DNA from: Segatella copri
Lineage (GTDB): Bacteria; Bacteroidota; Bacteroidia; Bacteroidales; Bacteroidaceae
NCBI RefSeq assembly: GCF_026015295.1
Contig: NZ_JAPDUW010000001.1
Location: 3,808,479-3,872,478, forward strand
Length of the DNA stretch: 64,000 nt
Direction: 5' to 3'
The notes below the pieces were generated by a model, which made no database searches, was not told where the DNA came from, and was given only the letters and a program-made list of their open reading frames with translations. Positions within the stretch are counted from its first letter, which is position 1, and every line of letters starts with the position of its first letter. The translations under genes and the position numbers were made by a program. Positions 1 through 6,607 of the stretch are shown in pieces.

Positions 1-912
1 ATCAACCCCTTTACCGATTGGGGCTTCAAGCGTCTCTTCGGTCAAGAGTTCAGTAAGGACTTGCTGATTAATTTTTTGAACGACTTGTTTGAAGGTGAGT
101 TTCAAATCAAGGACGTAACATTCAAGGATAAGGAACAGCTTGGAGATACTAATGATCTCCGTGGCTGCATCTTTGATATCTATTGTGTTACCGACGATGA
201 CAAGCATTTCATCGTTGAGATGCAGAACAGATGGGTACCCTTCTTTGTGAATCGTTCCATCTATTATGCTAGTAAGGCTTTTGTTGCCCAACGCAAGAAG
301 TTTGATGAAGCAGGTGACCGTACTCCTGTTTTATACCAGTTTGTGCCGGTTTATGTGGTTTGCATCATGAATTTTATGCCAAAGGAGCATGAGGTGACAA
401 AGTTTAGGACAGACGTTGCTTTGAGGGAGAAGTCTAGTGACTCGATGTTTTCTGACAAGCTTCGTTTCATCTATCTTTCTCTTCCTTTCTTTGATAAGAG
501 TGAGGAAGAATGCGAGACAGGTTTTGAAAAATGGATTTATGTTTTGAAGTATATGGAAGTATTGGAAAGATTGCCTTTTACGGCACAGAAAAAGATATTC
601 GATCATCTTGCTAAATTGGCGGATGTGCGTTGCTTGAGTAGTGAGGAGCAGGAAAAATACGATGAAAGTATTAAGGCCGCCGATGATTACTACTCCGGCC
701 TTTATGGCTCTTATGTTGAAGGAGAGGAAAAGGGAATGGCTAAAGGTAGAGCAGAAGGAATGGCTAAAGGGATGGCTAAAGGAATGGCTAAAGGGATGGC
801 TAAAGAAAAGTTAGACACAGCTTACCGCCTTTTGTCAATGGGGCTTTCTGAAGCGCAAGTATCAACGGCCACCGAGCTTCCGCTGGAGGAAATTCAGAAA
901 ATGAGGAAATAA
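1..912 (+). CDS. Rpn-type PD-(D/E)XK nuclease family transposase, 5' end outside window
   Basis: The frame is open from base 1, reading INPFTDWGFKRLFG, the usual start of the PDDEXK_2/Rpn family, so only the first few codons lie outside the window. The nuclease core is visible as FDIYC followed about 15 residues later by IVEMQNR, the D...ExQ pattern of this family. These proteins are recombination-promoting DNA endonucleases or domesticated transposases; that role is family knowledge. The tail carries 12-base tandem repeats (733-804) encoding GMAK units, then a short helical end (LSMGLSEAQVSTATELP) typical of the family C-terminus. The gene is followed directly by a decayed partial copy of its own end. 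Confidence 0.85.
   Translation: MNPFTDWGFKRLFGQEFSKDLLINFLNDLFEGEFQIKDVTFKDKEQLGDTNDLRGCIFDIYCVTDDDKHFIVEMQNRWVPFFVNRSIYYASKAFVAQRKKFDEAGDRTPVLYQFVPVYVVCIMNFMPKEHEVTKFRTDVALREKSSDSMFSDKLRFIYLSLPFFDKSEEECETGFEKWIYVLKYMEVLERLPFTAQKKIFDHLAKLADVRCLSSEEQEKYDESIKAADDYYSGLYGSYVEGEEKGMAKGRAEGMAKGMAKGMAKGMAKEKLDTAYRLLSMGLSEAQVSTATELPLEEIQKMRK
733..804 (+). repeat. 12-bp in-frame tandem repeat in nuclease gene
   Basis: Five near-identical 12-base units (GGAATGGCTAAA or GGGATGGCTAAA at 733, 757, 769, 781 and 793) plus one diverged unit at 745. They encode the repeated tetrapeptide GMAK in a basic linker. Because the unit is four codons long, gain or loss of copies keeps the frame. Confidence 0.85.
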
Positions 913-914
913 GA

Positions 915-1292
915 ACTGGCATTGAAAAATTGATTTCTGTATTGAAGTATATGGAAATGGATGAAGTATTTAAGAATTTGCCTTTAGCGGAACAAAAGAA
1001 GATGCTCGAACATCTTGCAAAATTGCCAGATGTTCGTTTCTTGAGTAGTGAGTAGCGGGAAAAATACGATGAAAGTATCAAGGCTGTTGATGATTACTAC
1101 TCCGGCCTTTATGGCTCTTATGTTGAAGGAGAGAAAAAGGGAATAGCTAAAGGTAGAGCAGAAGCTCGTGCAGAAGGTGAATTATCTAAAGGTTTGACAA
1201 TAGCCCGTAACTTGTTGTCAATGGGTATGTCTTGGTCGCAAATCATGCAGGCTACTGGATTGACAGAAGAATTGAAGCCGCTTCAGGCGTAG
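915..1292 (+). pseudogene. Decayed C-terminal copy of the Rpn-family nuclease
   Basis: Directly after the stop of the first gene the DNA reads again as the family's C-terminal half (TGIEKLISVLKYME, then LPLAEQKKMLEHLAKLPDVRFLSSE). It matches the upstream gene from about base 520 on. There is no start codon or nuclease core, and a TAG at 1053-1055 interrupts the frame where the intact copy has GAG. After the stop the frame reopens and ends at 1290-1292 with a different tail lacking the GMAK repeats. It is best read as the remnant of a tandem or nested paralogue. Confidence 0.8.
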
Positions 1293-1330
1293 TGTATATC
1301 TCGGCTGCACCCTTTCGGCTTGCCCCATAC

Positions 1331-1409
1331 GCCCTGAAGGGGCAGAAGCTCCTAGCCCAGGGCAACACCCTGGGTATTAATGAAATATAAACCAACGCCC
1401 TGTAAGGGC
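1331..1409. repeat. Triple-palindrome intergenic element
   Basis: Three hairpins lie in a row: GCCCTGAAGGGGC (1331-1343), CCCAGGG/CCCTGGG (1356-1374) and GCCCTGTAAGGGC (1397-1409). The outer two are near-copies of each other, so the element looks like a compound REP-like unit. It has no T-tract, so simple termination is not obvious. No gene is seen from here to the BspA promoter, only an inverted repeat AGTCCTGCC (1563-1571) / GGCAGGAACT (1597-1606). Confidence 0.6.
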
Positions 1410-1887
1410 AAAAACTTTAAAAATATTCGAATTTTAATCTATAGGCTTATGGTACATGTAAATAAACAATAGTTATAAAAAGCTCTTCTCCCAAGCTGGC
1501 AGAATGGGTGAAGAAACTGAAGACTCATAAAGCTGAGTACTTCAGTATAATATAAAACACGAAGTCCTGCCGTGGTACGCTTTCAAGAAGAGGCGTGGCA
1601 GGAACTGTTGCTGCAAAAATACTAATTTCATTCCAAAATGCCAACTTTTTGTTTAAGAATATGCATTCTAAATATGCTATTTAACATTGTATAACGGAAT
1701 TTCGGTCAACGAACCATCTCATGTCATTTGATACTTTCTTCATAATTCTTTTCTTTTGATTCTATTTCGCGAAGATACAAAAGAATCCGAATAATCGGAT
1801 ACCATTTCATCTTTCTTATATTTTTCGCGCACTTATAAACATTTCCCCCTTGCCAGTAACTTTTTCTAAAACTTTTTCCCGATTTTC
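1410..1887. other. Intergenic stretch without a recognisable gene
   Basis: AT-rich sequence with no supported reading frame. It holds the imperfect inverted repeat at 1563-1606 and otherwise nothing I can name. Short open stretches around 1480-1620 are broken by stops and match no family I know. Confidence 0.5.
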
Positions 1888-1918
1888 TTGCGTGTTTCGA
1901 AATATTGTTGTACTTTTG
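1888..1918 (+). promoter_or_regulatory. Bacteroidetes promoter for the BspA-like gene
   Basis: TACTTTTG at 1911-1918 fits the -7 consensus TAnnTTTG, with TTG at 1888-1890 about 20 bases upstream. It would give a leader of roughly 140 bases before the start at 2067. Confidence 0.6.
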
Positions 1919-2066
1919 AAGGAGAATATAGAAAAGAAGAATCTTTGCCCGAAGAGACAACATTTGAAGCCATTCCTAAAATAGGGAAAGGATATTTCTA
2001 AAATGATATAGTGGTTGAGGCTTTGCCTCTTATATATATAGAAAGTGTAATTTAATATATAAGATT

Positions 2067-4280
2067 ATGAGAAATTTTACTTTAAGAAAAGGGTTCTTGG
2101 GAAGTAAATGTGGAACCCGCAGCTCTTTTAAGGGCTTTGTCATGTTGGTAGTTCTGATGCTCATGATGGCAAGTTCTGCGATGGCACAAGAAACCAAATT
2201 TGAAGTGATTGGTGGGCTTCGTTATTTGTTGGATACTGGTGCTAAGACAGCAACTCTTATGCCTAAAACTGATAGTAAATATTCCGGTGATATAGTTGTT
2301 CCAGAAAAAGTTAATAGTAGTGATGGAATGGGGTATGTTGTTACTTCATTCGAGGAAAAGTGTTTCTATGATTGCAGTGGTATAAAATCTATCACCATCC
2401 CTTCCTCTGTTACTTCATTGGGTAATTATTGCTTCTCTGGTTGCAGTGGTTTGACCTCCATCACCATCCCTTCATCTGTTACATCATTGGGTATTTATTG
2501 TTTTTCTTATTGCTGGGGCTTAACCTCTATCACCATCCCTTCTTCTGTTACTTCATTGAGTGATGATTGCTTCTATGGCTGCAAAAGTTTGACCTCTATC
2601 ACTATTCCTTCCTCTGTTACTTCATTGGGTTATGGTTGTTTCTCTGGTTGCAGTGGCTTGACCTCCATCACCATTCCTTTCTCTGTTACTTCATTGGGTG
2701 ATCATTGCTTCTTTGGTTGCAGTGGTTTGACCTCAATCACCATCCCTTCCTCTGTTACTTCATTGAGGGATGCTTGCTTCTCTGGTTGCAGTGGCTTGAC
2801 CTCCATCACCATCCCTAACACTGTTACGTCATTGGGAGAAAATTGCTTCAGTTATTGCAGTAGTTTAACCTCTATCACCATCCCTTCCTCTGTTACTTCA
2901 TTGGGTAATAATTGCTTCTCTGGTTGCTATGGTTTGACCTCAATCACCATCCCTTCCTCTGTTACTTTGTTGGGTGATGGTTGCTTTAGAAGTTGCGTTG
3001 CTTTAACTTCTATTACCATCCCTTCTTCAGTCACTTCGCTGGGAGAAAATTGCTTCAGTTATTGCAGTAGTTTAACCTCTATTACCATCCCTTCTTCAGT
3101 CACTTCGCTGGGAGGAAATTGCTTCTATGCTTGCAACAAATTGACCTCTATTACCCTCCCTTCTTCTGTTACTTCATTGGGTAGTGGTTGCTTCTATGCT
3201 TGCAACAAATTGACCTCTATTACCATTCCTTCTTCTGTTACTTCATTGGGTAGTGGTTGCTTCTGGAATTGCAGTGGTTTGACCTCTATCACCATTCCTT
3301 CTTCTGTTACTTCATTGGGTAGTGGTTGCTTCTATGGCTGCAAAAGTTTGACCTCAATCACCCTCCCTTCTTCTGTTACTTCATTGAGTAGTGGTTGCTT
3401 CTATGGTTGCAACAAATTGACCTCAATCACCATCCCTTCTTCTGTTACTTCATTGGAGAACTATTGCTTCGAAGGTTGCAGTGGTTTAACCTCAATCACC
3501 ATCCCTTCTTCTGTTACTTCATTGGGGAATTATTGCTTCGAAGGTTGCAGTAATTTGACCTCCATCACCATCCCCTCTTCTGTTACTTCATTGGATTTTG
3601 ATTGCTTCAAAGATTGCAGTAGTCTTGAAACTATTTATTTTAAAGGTAAAGTGCCAAAGTATACATCTCTATCATATATATCAATTACAACTATTATCAA
3701 AGTCCCAACAGAATATCTTCAGAATTATAAAAATGCTTTTGGATCCAGTTATAAATATATTTATGCCTGGAATCCTGACGAAACAGGAGATGGTAACAAG
3801 CCTATTACTCAATGCTCTACACCATCTATCTCTTACGAATCAGGCAAGTTGATGTTCGCTTGCGAAACAACAGGAGCAAAGTATTATTATACAATAACTG
3901 ATACAGATATAACGTCTGATGCGCTGAATGAAAATGGGGAGGTATCTCTTTCTGCAGCCTATAAGATTTCTGTTTATGCTACAGCTGATGGCTATACTGC
4001 ATCTGATAAGGCAGAAGCAACTTTGTATTGGATTAATGCTAACCTGGAGAATGGTACCAACATTAATCAGGTAAGAACACGGGGCGTGGTGGCTTCGGCT
4101 CATGATGGCATCATCAGCCTCTCTGGTCTTGACAATGGCGAAGTGGTGAAGTTCTATGCTACAGATGGCAAGTATCTCGGCTCTACGGTTGCAGCGAATG
4201 GTGCTGCCTCTTATGCCGTTTCCGAGTCTTTGGTTATCGCCAAAGTGGGTAAGGATTCTATCAAGATTGCTATGAAATAA
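2067..4280 (+). CDS. BspA-like leucine-rich repeat surface protein
   Basis: A 737-residue secreted protein. A long N-terminal extension (about 25 residues) precedes a hydrophobic signal segment ending SSAMAQ near residue 41. Residues about 95-525 consist of 18 full repeats plus one degenerate one, each 23 residues, built on SITIPSSVTSLG...CF..C: the LRR_5/BspA (Treponema pallidum-type) repeat. BspA proteins mediate adhesion to matrix proteins and other bacteria; this is family knowledge. After the repeats comes a chitobiase-C-like beta domain (about 575-650) and a final 80 residues resembling a type IX secretion sorting domain (GEVVKFYATDGKYLG ... SIKIAMK). That would place it on the cell surface. 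A strong terminator follows. Confidence 0.88.
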   Translation: MRNFTLRKGFLGSKCGTRSSFKGFVMLVVLMLMMASSAMAQETKFEVIGGLRYLLDTGAKTATLMPKTDSKYSGDIVVPEKVNSSDGMGYVVTSFEEKCFYDCSGIKSITIPSSVTSLGNYCFSGCSGLTSITIPSSVTSLGIYCFSYCWGLTSITIPSSVTSLSDDCFYGCKSLTSITIPSSVTSLGYGCFSGCSGLTSITIPFSVTSLGDHCFFGCSGLTSITIPSSVTSLRDACFSGCSGLTSITIPNTVTSLGENCFSYCSSLTSITIPSSVTSLGNNCFSGCYGLTSITIPSSVTLLGDGCFRSCVALTSITIPSSVTSLGENCFSYCSSLTSITIPSSVTSLGGNCFYACNKLTSITLPSSVTSLGSGCFYACNKLTSITIPSSVTSLGSGCFWNCSGLTSITIPSSVTSLGSGCFYGCKSLTSITLPSSVTSLSSGCFYGCNKLTSITIPSSVTSLENYCFEGCSGLTSITIPSSVTSLGNYCFEGCSNLTSITIPSSVTSLDFDCFKDCSSLETIYFKGKVPKYTSLSYISITTIIKVPTEYLQNYKNAFGSSYKYIYAWNPDETGDGNKPITQCSTPSISYESGKLMFACETTGAKYYYTITDTDITSDALNENGEVSLSAAYKISVYATADGYTASDKAEATLYWINANLENGTNINQVRTRGVVASAHDGIISLSGLDNGEVVKFYATDGKYLGSTVAANGAASYAVSESLVIAKVGKDSIKIAMK

Positions 4281-4320
4281 GGATTGTGCAGAGCGATGCA
4301 CCTACCGTAAAATCATAAAA

Positions 4321-4372
4321 AGTAAGGGGAAGAAGGCGAGTAACGTAAATTGCTCACTTTTTTCCCCTTTTT
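4321..4372 (+). terminator. Rho-independent terminator after BspA-like gene
   Basis: AGTAAGGGGAAGAAGG... pairs imperfectly with ...CACTTTTTTCCCCTTTTT across a short loop, ending in a T-rich tract. It lies 40 bases after the stop. Confidence 0.75.
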
Positions 4373-4457
4373 CTTGTTATACTATAGTAAAATATAGCTT
4401 AAATATTAATGTTTTTGAAAAATATATCCGGCTATTCATGGTAGCTGGGGAGTCGGC

Positions 4458-4488
4458 TTTGCTGTTCAAATAATTAGTTGTAAATTCG
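4458..4488 (+). promoter_or_regulatory. Putative promoter for unknown gene at 4506
   Basis: TTTG at 4458-4461, then 19 bases, then TAAATTCG at 4481-4488. The spacing is exactly that of the best promoters in this window, though the -7 box has one mismatch to TAnnTTTG. Transcription would begin just before the start codon. Confidence 0.45.
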
Positions 4489-4505
4489 CATAAATTTACA
4501 CCATT

Positions 4506-4961
4506 ATGTTGGATATTGCAGAACATAGACAAAAGTTGATTCTGAAGAACTTAGCTCAGCTAGACGACAGAATCAATGAGATACAAGAAGAGTGCATCAT
4601 CTTGTATCTAAAGTCTTTTATAGGTGATGGAGCTGAACTGCTATCTCCATATCAGTTCTCTAATATTACGCATATCAAGTATGATACAGTAATAAATGTG
4701 TTGAAAAGAAAAGTGAAGTTCAAGCCTTACCAGCAGCGGCGGTGGTGTTATTGCATCCTTTATCATTGGGATACTATCATTGATACGCTGAATAAGAAAC
4801 ATGTTGCGGAGAGTAAAAATTTTGAAAAAGATAAGTTCGAAAAGAACTTCAATGAGGCTTTTTGGCACTGGGCTACGATAGGGAGAGACTTGAAACAACT
4901 TGACAAGTTGAAAGAGAAAGTAGAAGAAATGCAAAGCAATTTTTCACCTCGCAATAAATAA
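4506..4961 (+). CDS. Unknown protein, 151 aa, charged and helical
   Basis: I do not recognise this protein. It has no signal peptide or membrane segment. The N-terminus (residues 1-30) and the C-terminal 50 residues are strongly charged and probably helical (LKQLDKLKEKVEEMQ suggests a coiled coil); the middle is basic and aromatic (KFKPYQQRRWCYCILYHWD). It opens a small cluster of lower-GC unknown genes between the BspA gene and the Bro island, which suggests accessory DNA. The start has promoter-like sequence right upstream and no better alternative. A soluble, possibly oligomeric or nucleic-acid-binding protein is a guess from composition only. Confidence 0.6.
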   Translation: MLDIAEHRQKLILKNLAQLDDRINEIQEECIILYLKSFIGDGAELLSPYQFSNITHIKYDTVINVLKRKVKFKPYQQRRWCYCILYHWDTIIDTLNKKHVAESKNFEKDKFEKNFNEAFWHWATIGRDLKQLDKLKEKVEEMQSNFSPRNK

Positions 4962-5070
4962 TTGAGCAACAATATTTAAAAAAAATATCATGAGATTTAG
5001 CCGTGCATAAGTGCTTGCGCAGCTATTATAGAGAAACAATAACAATTAATAACTTAAAAACAGAGTAAAA

Positions 5071-5377
5071 ATGAAAAATTCAACATGAAATCGGGGGAGG
5101 CATTCCTCATACTGCTCTGCAGCTCAATGTCTCCGAAGTAAGGATTCACCCTGGAAAACTTTCAGGGGCCACCTCTTCTTCCAAGATTGAGGAAGTAAAT
5201 TTAGTCTATCTTAAAATGAGAAGATATATGACTAAACTTATCGTAAAACTGAAGATTGCCCTGGCTGTGTTGGGAATCATCAGTATGAGTGTTGATATCG
5301 TAGTTAACCTGAAAGGCATTCGCGTGTTTGAGGGTACTACAAGTGTTGATAACCTTATAAGTCTTTTTGAATCATGA
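5071..5377 (+). pseudogene. Small membrane-protein gene with a start-proximal frameshift
   Basis: ATG at 5071 opens a frame that stops after five codons (TGA at 5086). Removing one A from the run ATGAAAAATT at 5071-5080 joins that ATG to an open frame of about 100 codons (reading KIQHEIGGGIPHTALQLN onward) ending at TGA 5375-5377. The protein would have a soluble N-terminal part and one hydrophobic segment (IALAVLGIISMSVDIVV). A shorter intact product could start at 5216 or 5228 (53 or 49 residues) and would keep the membrane segment. Its stop overlaps the next start (ATGA), which implies translational coupling. It could be an inactivated gene, a slippage site or a sequencing error; the family is unknown. 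Confidence 0.55.
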
Positions 5378-5892
5378 AAGTCAGTTGCATACTAAATTTT
5401 AATGGAGATATTCATGTGGGAGGTGTGAATCTTGGCAATGTCGTGAACTTCAATCCTTCGCATGATGCCGCAAGAGAGAGGTATAAGAGAGATGATTTTT
5501 CTAATTCCGATGTGACGGAAGCTGACTTTGAAGATGATGATGAAGAGGACAAAGGGAATAAAAAGAAAGCATCTGGCATAACTAAGTTATTCTTACCTCA
5601 TAAACGTAATATTCCTAAAGAATTGAAAGGAGAAAAAGCACAACAGATTCTGAAAAGTTTGTATGAGTATGGGATTTTGGATGAAAACTACCAGCCTGTC
5701 AATCTTTCTGGCTACCAGAAAGGTTATCTTGCCTATAAGTTATCCATCAAACTGCATATTACCAAGCTATGGAAAGTATTCTCACAGTTATGGGATATGA
5801 ACCCTGCTGTGCTCAGAACGCGCTACAATGAAGCTATCTCAATGCCTTCTATGGGTGAATTTGGAGATAAAATCAATAAATATATAGGTTAA
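5374..5892 (+). CDS. Unknown protein, 172 aa, with acidic linker
   Basis: Not recognised. Three parts are visible: a short beta-like N-terminus (ILNFNGDIHVGGVNLGNVV), a very charged linker with an acidic run (EADFEDDDEEDKGNKKK, about residues 50-66), and a C-terminal helical domain of roughly 95 residues with aromatic and basic positions (ILKSLYEYGILDENYQPVN ... AYKLSIKLHITKLWKVFSQL). There is no signal peptide. The ATG overlaps the stop of the preceding membrane-protein frame by ATGA, so the two are probably co-translated and may act together. No function is proposed. Confidence 0.65.
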   Translation: MKVSCILNFNGDIHVGGVNLGNVVNFNPSHDAARERYKRDDFSNSDVTEADFEDDDEEDKGNKKKASGITKLFLPHKRNIPKELKGEKAQQILKSLYEYGILDENYQPVNLSGYQKGYLAYKLSIKLHITKLWKVFSQLWDMNPAVLRTRYNEAISMPSMGEFGDKINKYIG

Positions 5893-5914
5893 ATGACCGT
5901 TTTTTGCAAGTAGT

Positions 5915-5944
5915 ACTAGTACGACAGTACTGGTACGTACTAGT
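5915..5944. promoter_or_regulatory. GTAC-rich palindrome, putative operator
   Basis: Perfect inverted repeat ACTAGTAC (5915-5922) / GTACTAGT (5937-5944), enclosing the palindrome CAGTACTG (5925-5932). GTAC occurs five times in about 30 bases. It ends about 20 bases upstream of the -7 box at 5965, which suits an operator, perhaps for one of the Bro-domain proteins of the operon (inference). Confidence 0.55.
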
Positions 5945-5964
5945 TTTTTGTCGCAGAATCGCCG

Positions 5965-5972
5965 TACATTTG
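5965..5972 (+). promoter_or_regulatory. Promoter -7 box of the Bro/VirE operon
   Basis: TACATTTG fits TAnnTTTG. A TTTTTTG run ends at 5950, closer than the usual 19-base spacing, so activation by a bound protein at the adjacent palindrome is possible. Confidence 0.55.
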
Positions 5973-6060
5973 CCCCCGGAATTCAGAACCGATATGGTCT
6001 GAGTTTCGGGGGCTTTTGTGTATAGGCACATCAACCGTTGTGGGAGCGCCCAACTGTTTT
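5973..6060 (+). ncRNA. Structured leader with terminator-like hairpin; attenuator or small RNA candidate
   Basis: Directly after the -7 box the transcript would fold CCCCCG...TTCAGAACC-GATAT-GGTCTGAG...CGGGGGC followed by TTTTG (about 5973-6017). This is a rho-independent terminator shape at the very start of the RNA. A second small hairpin follows: GTTG-GG / CC-CAAC, about 6039-6056. The first gene starts at 6078. Either most transcripts stop here, giving a short RNA, or readthrough is regulated. I cannot match it to a named Rfam family. Confidence 0.45.
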
Positions 6061-6077
6061 AAAAAGGAATTTATAAG

Positions 6078-6590
6078 ATGAAAGCAATGAAACCTTTTTA
6101 TTTTACTCATCCGCAGTACGGAAAACTGAGGGTGGTGGTGATTGACGGGAAAATCTATTACTGTCTGATGGACGTGAAGAACATCTTCAAGAAGTCGGTA
6201 CAGAAACTCTATGAAACGATTGCTGACTCGGAGGGGGAACTGAAAAATCTGAACATCGTGATGAAGAAGGACATGAAAATCAAGTATAACCTCTTCTTCG
6301 AGAACCAGGAAATGGGGAAGGAAGAAGCGGAGGCTGAGAACGTGAATGCGGATATCAACTTCTGCGATGAACAGCTGGTGAAGGACCTTGTAGACAAGGA
6401 TGTTGCCGCCGAGAAGATTGCGGCAAAATGGGTAATAGGGTTCGTCAAGAGCAGACTGAATGATGCCGAGAATGCTTCGCTCTTCGAGGCGAACGGGGTC
6501 CAGGAGATTTCGGATAACTCGCTGATTCTGCCTATCAATGTAAGCTATGGCTCAGGGTATATCATGATTAACAGCGAAGTGTTCGATTAA
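6078..6590 (+). CDS. Bro-N-like small protein, first gene of Bro/VirE operon
   Basis: 170 residues. The start (FTHPQYGKLRVVVIDGKIYYCLMDVKNIF) follows the pattern of the Bro-N domain seen in the protein at 9753 (FENPEFGKIRTL...FCAKDVCDVLG), but the rest of that domain is not obvious. The middle is charged; the end is beta-rich (NSLILPINVSYGSGYIMIN). Bro-N domains bind DNA in phage antirepressors and baculovirus repeated ORFs, so a regulatory role is plausible but inferred from a short similarity. It lies 17 bases upstream of the VirE/DUF3987 gene and is the first gene after the structured leader. Confidence 0.5.
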   Translation: MKAMKPFYFTHPQYGKLRVVVIDGKIYYCLMDVKNIFKKSVQKLYETIADSEGELKNLNIVMKKDMKIKYNLFFENQEMGKEEAEAENVNADINFCDEQLVKDLVDKDVAAEKIAAKWVIGFVKSRLNDAENASLFEANGVQEISDNSLILPINVSYGSGYIMINSEVFD

Positions 6591-6607
6591 TAAAATATGG
6601 AGGTAAA

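Noticed and set aside
1480..1620. Possible transposase remnant or tRNA-like fold
   Set aside because: The frames are broken and match no family I know, and the stems do not form a cloverleaf.
2380..3630. Regularly spaced repeats resembling a CRISPR array
   Set aside because: The 69-base units are in frame, code for LRR_5 repeats and have no unique spacers; there are no cas genes.
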